This document shows positions 7,141 to 10,820 of a DNA stretch of 10,820 nucleotides, piece by piece. Positions within the stretch are counted from its first letter, which is position 1; each line of letters opens with the position of its first letter. The notes beneath the pieces were generated by a model that saw nothing but the letters and a program-made list of their open reading frames with translations, did no database searches and was not told the origin of the DNA. The position numbers were made by a program, and so were the translations under genes. The DNA lies in NCBI GenBank assembly GCA_023389135.1, contig JAEWEX010000038.1, positions 1 through 10,820 on the forward strand, written 5' to 3'. Source of the stretch: Pseudomonadota bacterium. Lineage in GTDB: Bacteria; Pseudomonadota; Alphaproteobacteria; Rhizobiales; Methylopilaceae.

Positions 7141-7945
7141 GACCCCCTCGTCCCTGCGGCGCCTCGGCTCCGGATCGACCCTGCCGGTGATCGCCAGCAT
7201 CGCCGGCGGGCTGGCGCTGTGGCAGGCGGCGACGCTGCTGGACCTGCCGTCCTACGTGCTGCCGTCGCCGGCCTCGGTGTGGGTCGCGCTGGTGGACGGC
7301 ATCGTGTCGGACCCGTTCTCGCGGGCGAGCTTCTGGTACCATCTCGGCGACACGCTGAAGGCCACCCTGATGGGCTTCGCCATCGGCTCGCTGATCGGGC
7401 TGGTGCTGGCGAGCCTGATGGCGGAGTTCCGCGTGGTGGAGGCGGCGGCGCTGCCCTATGTGGTCGGGCTGCAGAGCCTGCCCAAGGTCGCCATCGCGCC
7501 GCTGCTGGTGATCTGGCTCGGCTTCGGCATCGGCTCCAAGGTCGCCATGGCCGCGATCCTGACGCTGTTCCCGGTGCTCATCAACACGCTGCAGGGCCTG
7601 CGCTCCACCGAGCGCGACCGCATCGAGCTGATGACGTCGCTGAAGGCGCGGCGCCACCAGATCTTCTGGTTCGTGAAGATGCCGGGCGCGCTGCCCATGA
7701 TCTTCGCCGGCCTGCATCTCGGCATCGTCTACGCCATGCTGGGCACGCTGGTCTCCGAGTTCATGGGCTCGCAGCGCGGCATGGGCGTGATCATGACCCA
7801 GCTGCAGGTGGTGTCGGACACCGCCGGGGTGTTCGCCGCCATGGTCGTGCTCGCCATCACCGGATACGTGCTGATCAGCGCCATGCGGGCGCTGCAGCGC
7901 CGCGTCGTGTTCTGGAGTGCCAATACCGACCCGTCGGCCCATTAG
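7127..7945 (+). CDS. ABC transporter permease, SsuC/TauC type
   Basis: A 272-residue inner-membrane permease of the binding-protein-dependent import family. Hydrophobic segments are visible at about 19-38, 78-98, 108-132, 137-155, 189-212 and 234-254, the usual six. The cytoplasmic loop that docks on the ATPase (EAA motif) is at about 167-190, with the conserved FVKMPGALP end at 182-190. The start lies inside the end of the ATPase gene in another frame, after GGGGAC. It would form a homodimer with two ATPase copies. The family carries sulfonates, nitrate, taurine, thiamine precursors, aromatic acids and other small anions, so the family alone does not give the substrate. Confidence 0.95.
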   Translation: MSTSRTPSSLRRLGSGSTLPVIASIAGGLALWQAATLLDLPSYVLPSPASVWVALVDGIVSDPFSRASFWYHLGDTLKATLMGFAIGSLIGLVLASLMAEFRVVEAAALPYVVGLQSLPKVAIAPLLVIWLGFGIGSKVAMAAILTLFPVLINTLQGLRSTERDRIELMTSLKARRHQIFWFVKMPGALPMIFAGLHLGIVYAMLGTLVSEFMGSQRGMGVIMTQLQVVSDTAGVFAAMVVLAITGYVLISAMRALQRRVVFWSANTDPSAH

Positions 7946-7980
7946 CCGGCAACAAGAAGAACAGCCCCCTGGAGGAAACC

Positions 7981-9057
7981 ATGTACAGCCACACCAAGAA
8001 GGCAGTGCTCGCCGCCGCGGCCACGCTCGCGTTCGCGGCGTCCGCCGGCGCGCAGGAGAAGGTGACGTTCGGCCTCGCCCAGACGGCGATCTCGCCGATC
8101 ATCATCAACTACATCGTGCCGAGCTATCTCGGCTATTACGAGGAGGAGGGCCTGGAGGTCGAGATCGCCCCGGTCGGCAACAACGGCGCCATCCTCGCCG
8201 GGCTCGACCGCGGCCAGCTCGACTTCGGCGTCGGCGTGCCCTCGTTCCAGCTGCCGCTGGTGGCCAAGGGCGAGCCGCTCAACGTCGTGAACTTCTTCGA
8301 ATACACCTACCCGTTCAAATGGGCGGTGGCCGTCAAGCCCGGCAGCGACATCAAGGATCTGAAGGACCTCAAGGGCCGGACCATCGGGGTCTCCGGCTTC
8401 GGCATCACCGACTATCCGGTCGGGCAGGCGCTGATCCGGCTGGTCGGCCTCGACCCCGAGAAGGACGTGGAGTGGCTGGCGGTGGGCCAGGGCCTCACCG
8501 GCGGGCAGGCCGTCACCAACGACACGGTCGCGGCGCTGATCAGCTTCGACACCGCCTTCGGCGCCATGGAGGCGGCCGGCATCGAGCTGGACTACCTGCC
8601 GATCCCCGACGACGCGCCCATGGTCGGCGGGCTCTACATCTCCGCCACCGCCGATTTCCTGGCCAAGAACCGCGACAAGGCGGTGGGCTTCGCCCGCGCG
8701 GTCGCCAAGGGCGAGCTGTTCGTGCAGAACAACCCGGAGGCCGCGGCCCGCATCTTCCTGGAGCTCTACCCGGAGGCCGCCCCGCGCGGCGCGTCGGTGG
8801 AGGACCAGATCAAGGCGCTGGTGGTGCCGATCCGCAAGCGCATGCCGCTGTTCTCGCACTATGACGAGACGATCTCCGACTTCGGCCGCATCTCGCCGGA
8901 GGAGTGGGAGGCCGAGATCGGCTTCCTCGGCCTCGACGGCAAGATCAAGGACGTGACGGCGCTTTACACCAACGACCTGATCGACGAGATCAACGAGTTC
9001 GACCGGCAGGCGGTGATCGACGCCGCAAAGAACTTCAAGATCGAGGCGAAGAACTGA
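7981..9057 (+). CDS. Periplasmic substrate-binding protein, NMT1/SsuA-like
   Basis: A 358-residue secreted solute-binding protein and third part of the importer. The N terminus is a clear Sec signal peptide: HTKK, a hydrophobic alanine-rich core, then AGA before Gln25, the likely cleavage site. There is no lipobox cysteine, so it should be soluble in the periplasm. The mature part follows the NMT1/THI5/SsuA pattern: KVTFGLAQTAISPIIINY near its start, YYEEEGLEVEI at 52-62, GQLDFGVG at 78-85 and LKGRTIGVSGFG at 130-141. It starts after a strong GGAGG, 35 bases from the permease stop, the widest gap since hyuA. That fits the high expression typical of binding proteins. The ligand is unknown. Confidence 0.95.
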   Translation: MYSHTKKAVLAAAATLAFAASAGAQEKVTFGLAQTAISPIIINYIVPSYLGYYEEEGLEVEIAPVGNNGAILAGLDRGQLDFGVGVPSFQLPLVAKGEPLNVVNFFEYTYPFKWAVAVKPGSDIKDLKDLKGRTIGVSGFGITDYPVGQALIRLVGLDPEKDVEWLAVGQGLTGGQAVTNDTVAALISFDTAFGAMEAAGIELDYLPIPDDAPMVGGLYISATADFLAKNRDKAVGFARAVAKGELFVQNNPEAAARIFLELYPEAAPRGASVEDQIKALVVPIRKRMPLFSHYDETISDFGRISPEEWEAEIGFLGLDGKIKDVTALYTNDLIDEINEFDRQAVIDAAKNFKIEAKN

Positions 9058-9069
9058 CGGCGACGGCAC

Positions 9070-9101
9070 GCCGCCGCCCGCCCCGGACGGGGGGCGGCGG
9101 C
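9070..9101 (+). other. Strong GC hairpin after the binding-protein gene
   Basis: GCCGCCGCCC at 9070-9079 pairs perfectly with GGGCGGCGGC at 9092-9101. The 12-base loop can form three more CCC/GGG pairs. It lies 12 bases after the binding-protein stop, and no T run follows. It may protect the abundant binding-protein mRNA from 3' decay, or act as a partial terminator that lowers expression of the CoA-transferase. Confidence 0.6.
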
Positions 9102-9150
9102 TGCCGGACGGGACTGGCCGACGACGCGAACGGGCGAGGTTGTGAACGAC

Positions 9151-10320
9151 ATGGCGGGTCCACTGGACGGACTTCTGGTGATCGCGCTGGAGCAGGCGGT
9201 CGCCGCGCCCTACTGCACCTCCAAGCTGGCCGACGCCGGCGCGCGCGTGATCAAGATCGAGCGGCCGGAGGGCGACTTCGCCCGCGGCTACGACGAGGCG
9301 GTGATGGGCCAGGCGTCCTACTTCGTCTGGCTCAACGGCGGCAAGCAGTCGGTGGTGCTCAACATCAAGGACCCCGCCGACAAGGCGCTCATGGACGAGA
9401 TGATCGCGCGCGCCGACGTGTTCGTGCAGAACCTGGCGCCCGGCGCCGCGGCGCGGGCGGGGTTCCGCTCCGAGGAACTGCGCGCCCGCCATCCGCGGCT
9501 CATCACCTGCGACATCTCGGGCTATGGCGACGAGGGCCCCAACGCCACCATGAAGGCCTACGACCTGCTGATCCAGGCGGAATGCGGGCTCGCCGGCATC
9601 ACCGGCGCGGCGGAGGGGCCGGGCCGGGTCGGCATCTCGGTGTGCGACATCGCCACCGGGCTGATGGCCTATTCCGCGATCCTGGAGGCGCTGGCCCGGC
9701 GCGCGCGCACGGGCGAGGGCGGCGGCATCGAGGTGTCGCTGTTCAGCGCCATGGCGGAATGGATGTCGGTGCCGCTGCTGCAATACATCTATGGCGGCCG
9801 CGCGCCGGAGCGGGTCGGCCTCAACCACCCGTCCATCGCCCCCTATGGCAGCTACCCGACCCGGGGCGAGCCGATCCTGATCTCGATCCAGAACGAGCGC
9901 GAGTGGCGGCTGTTCTGCACCGAGGTGCTGGAGCGGCCCGACCTCGCCGACCATCCCGACTATGGCGACATCCCGCGCCGGGTCGCCAACCGGCCGGCGC
10001 TGGACCGGGAGATCTCGGCGGGCTTCCTGTCCATGGACCGGGACGTGCTGGTGGAGCGGCTGAAGCGCACCGGCGTGGCCTTCGGCTCGCTCAACTCCAT
10101 CGAGGCCGCGAGCCGGCACCCGCATCTGCGGCGCACCCCGGTGGAGACGGCGCGGGGCACCGTCGAGCTGATCGCGCGCGGCACCCGCCATGTGGGCGAG
10201 CGCCACGCGCCGGGACCGGTACCGGAGATCGGCTCGCATTCGGCCGAGATCCGGCGGGAGTTCGGCGCGGCCGCCGCGGCGGGCCGCGACGCCCCCGTCC
10301 GTTCCGGCGCACGACGCTAG
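9151..10320 (+). CDS. CaiB/BaiF family (class III) CoA-transferase
   Basis: A 389-residue enzyme of the formyl-CoA/carnitine CoA-transferase family, which moves CoA between carboxylic acids through an aspartyl-CoA intermediate. Typical features are PLDGLLVIALEQAVAAPYC at 4-22, LADAGARVIKIERPEGD at 26-42, FVQNLAPGAAARAG at 91-104, CDISGYGDEGP at 120-130 and IEVSLFSAMAEWM at 193-205. Asp166 in VCDIATG is the likely catalytic residue. The length is normal, with an Ala/Arg-rich tail of about 17 residues. The ATG at 9151 has GAGG 11 bases upstream; a GTG at 9142 would add three residues but sits only two bases from GAGG. As the last gene of the operon, it probably converts the acid product of the pathway to a CoA thioester. 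The donor and acceptor acids are unknown. Confidence 0.94.
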   Translation: MAGPLDGLLVIALEQAVAAPYCTSKLADAGARVIKIERPEGDFARGYDEAVMGQASYFVWLNGGKQSVVLNIKDPADKALMDEMIARADVFVQNLAPGAAARAGFRSEELRARHPRLITCDISGYGDEGPNATMKAYDLLIQAECGLAGITGAAEGPGRVGISVCDIATGLMAYSAILEALARRARTGEGGGIEVSLFSAMAEWMSVPLLQYIYGGRAPERVGLNHPSIAPYGSYPTRGEPILISIQNEREWRLFCTEVLERPDLADHPDYGDIPRRVANRPALDREISAGFLSMDRDVLVERLKRTGVAFGSLNSIEAASRHPHLRRTPVETARGTVELIARGTRHVGERHAPGPVPEIGSHSAEIRREFGAAAAAGRDAPVRSGARR

Positions 10321-10345
10321 GCCGCGCCGGCCGCCGCCCGCATCG

Positions 10346-10756
10346 TCACTGCGCCTGGGAGCGGTGCTGCTGGATGGCGGAGGCGAGCTGCGGGTCCGCC
10401 TGCGCGGCCTGGAACACGCGGTTGTAGGTCTCCACGTCGAGGCCCTCGGATTCCACCACCTTGACCATTTCGGCGTTGGCCTCGGCGCGAAGCTGCTGGG
10501 CCTCCTGCTCGGAGCCGGCCTGCTGCAGGCGCGGCGCCCATTCGCTGGACAGCTCCTCCACCTCCAGCGAGGCCTTGGCGAAGGCCTGCAGCGTGGCGTC
10601 GTCCACGGCGGCGGCCTCACCGCCCGGAGCGGGCTGCGGCGCGGCGGCCGGTGGTGTCGCCCCGGGCTGCTGCTGGGCGGCGGCCGGCAGGCCGGCCGCA
10701 AGCACGAGCGCGAGGGCGGCGGAAGCAGCGGTGATCGGCTTTAGCAGCGTTGACAT
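10346..10756 (-). CDS. Secreted DUF4168 domain protein
   Basis: A 136-residue protein with a signal peptide (Lys6, hydrophobic 8-24, AAA before Gln28). A Pro/Ala/Gln-rich linker (28-50) and a helical domain (51-131) follow. The domain matches DUF4168: VDDATLQAFAKASLEVEEL at 51-69, EAQQLRAEANAEMVKVVE at 85-102, then GLDVETYNRVFQAAQADPQL at 105-124. It is Glu/Gln/Ala-rich and has no visible catalytic motif. DUF4168 proteins are secreted, and I know of no firmly assigned function. The start follows AGGAGA, about 10 bases upstream on the minus strand. Its stop lies 25 bases from the CoA-transferase stop in convergent orientation. It is probably not part of the catabolic operon. Confidence 0.85.
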   Translation of the reverse strand: MSTLLKPITAASAALALVLAAGLPAAAQQQPGATPPAAAPQPAPGGEAAAVDDATLQAFAKASLEVEELSSEWAPRLQQAGSEQEAQQLRAEANAEMVKVVESEGLDVETYNRVFQAAQADPQLASAIQQHRSQAQ

Positions 10757-10820
10757 GATCTGTAATTCTCCTGAACGAGCAAGTATTCGCGGTTATGGTC
10801 GTGGATGACGAATGTTGCCC

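Noticed and set aside
10214..10223. CCGGTACCGG palindrome inside the CoA-transferase gene
   Set aside because: A short GC-rich palindrome in coding sequence with the wrong core for the regulator; chance is sufficient.
7942..10701. A 919-codon minus-strand open frame across the binding protein and CoA-transferase genes
   Set aside because: Same composition artefact: no recognisable motif, and it also overlaps the DUF4168 gene in another frame.
10757..10820. Promoter of the DUF4168 gene (CATAAC or AATACT as -10 box)
   Set aside because: Neither has a convincing -35 box, and the window ends before more upstream sequence can be read.

Overview
The window is very GC-rich, bacterial, and almost fully coding. 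The mix of genes fits a free-living Proteobacterium, probably an alphaproteobacterium: a GntR/FCD regulator, a hydantoinase/oxoprolinase pair, a FAH-family enzyme, an SsuABC/TauABC-like importer, a class III CoA-transferase and a DUF4168 secreted protein. The lineage is inferred from composition and gene content. No rRNA, tRNA, IS element or CRISPR array is visible, and nothing suggests recent transfer.

Layout. (1) Positions 1-587, minus strand: the N-terminal part of an SbcD/Mre11-like metallophosphoesterase that runs off the left edge. (2) 588-765: a divergent control region with a perfect GTATAC-centred palindrome of the kind bound by GntR/FCD regulators. (3) 766-10320, plus strand: eight genes in one direction, in the order GntR/FCD regulator, HyuA, HyuB, FAH-family hydrolase, ABC ATPase, ABC permease, periplasmic binding protein, CaiB/BaiF CoA-transferase. 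The genes from hyuB to the permease overlap by 1 to 14 bases, so they are probably translated as a coupled unit. GC-rich hairpins sit in two of the wider gaps, before hyuA and before the CoA-transferase. (4) 10346-10756, minus strand: a small secreted DUF4168 protein, convergent with the operon and with only 25 bases between the stop codons.

How the genes may work together (inference). The binding protein, permease and ATPase would import a small organic molecule. HyuAB would activate it with ATP, either opening a lactam, imide or hydantoin ring or carboxylating a ketone. The FAH-family enzyme would cleave or hydrate an oxo-acid intermediate, and the CoA-transferase would pass the resulting acid to CoA for central metabolism. 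The regulator would sense the substrate or an intermediate. The set looks like a complete catabolic module, but the substrate cannot be read from the sequence. The HyuB protein also departs from the usual family motif at probable metal-binding positions. This module is the best candidate here for an undescribed system.
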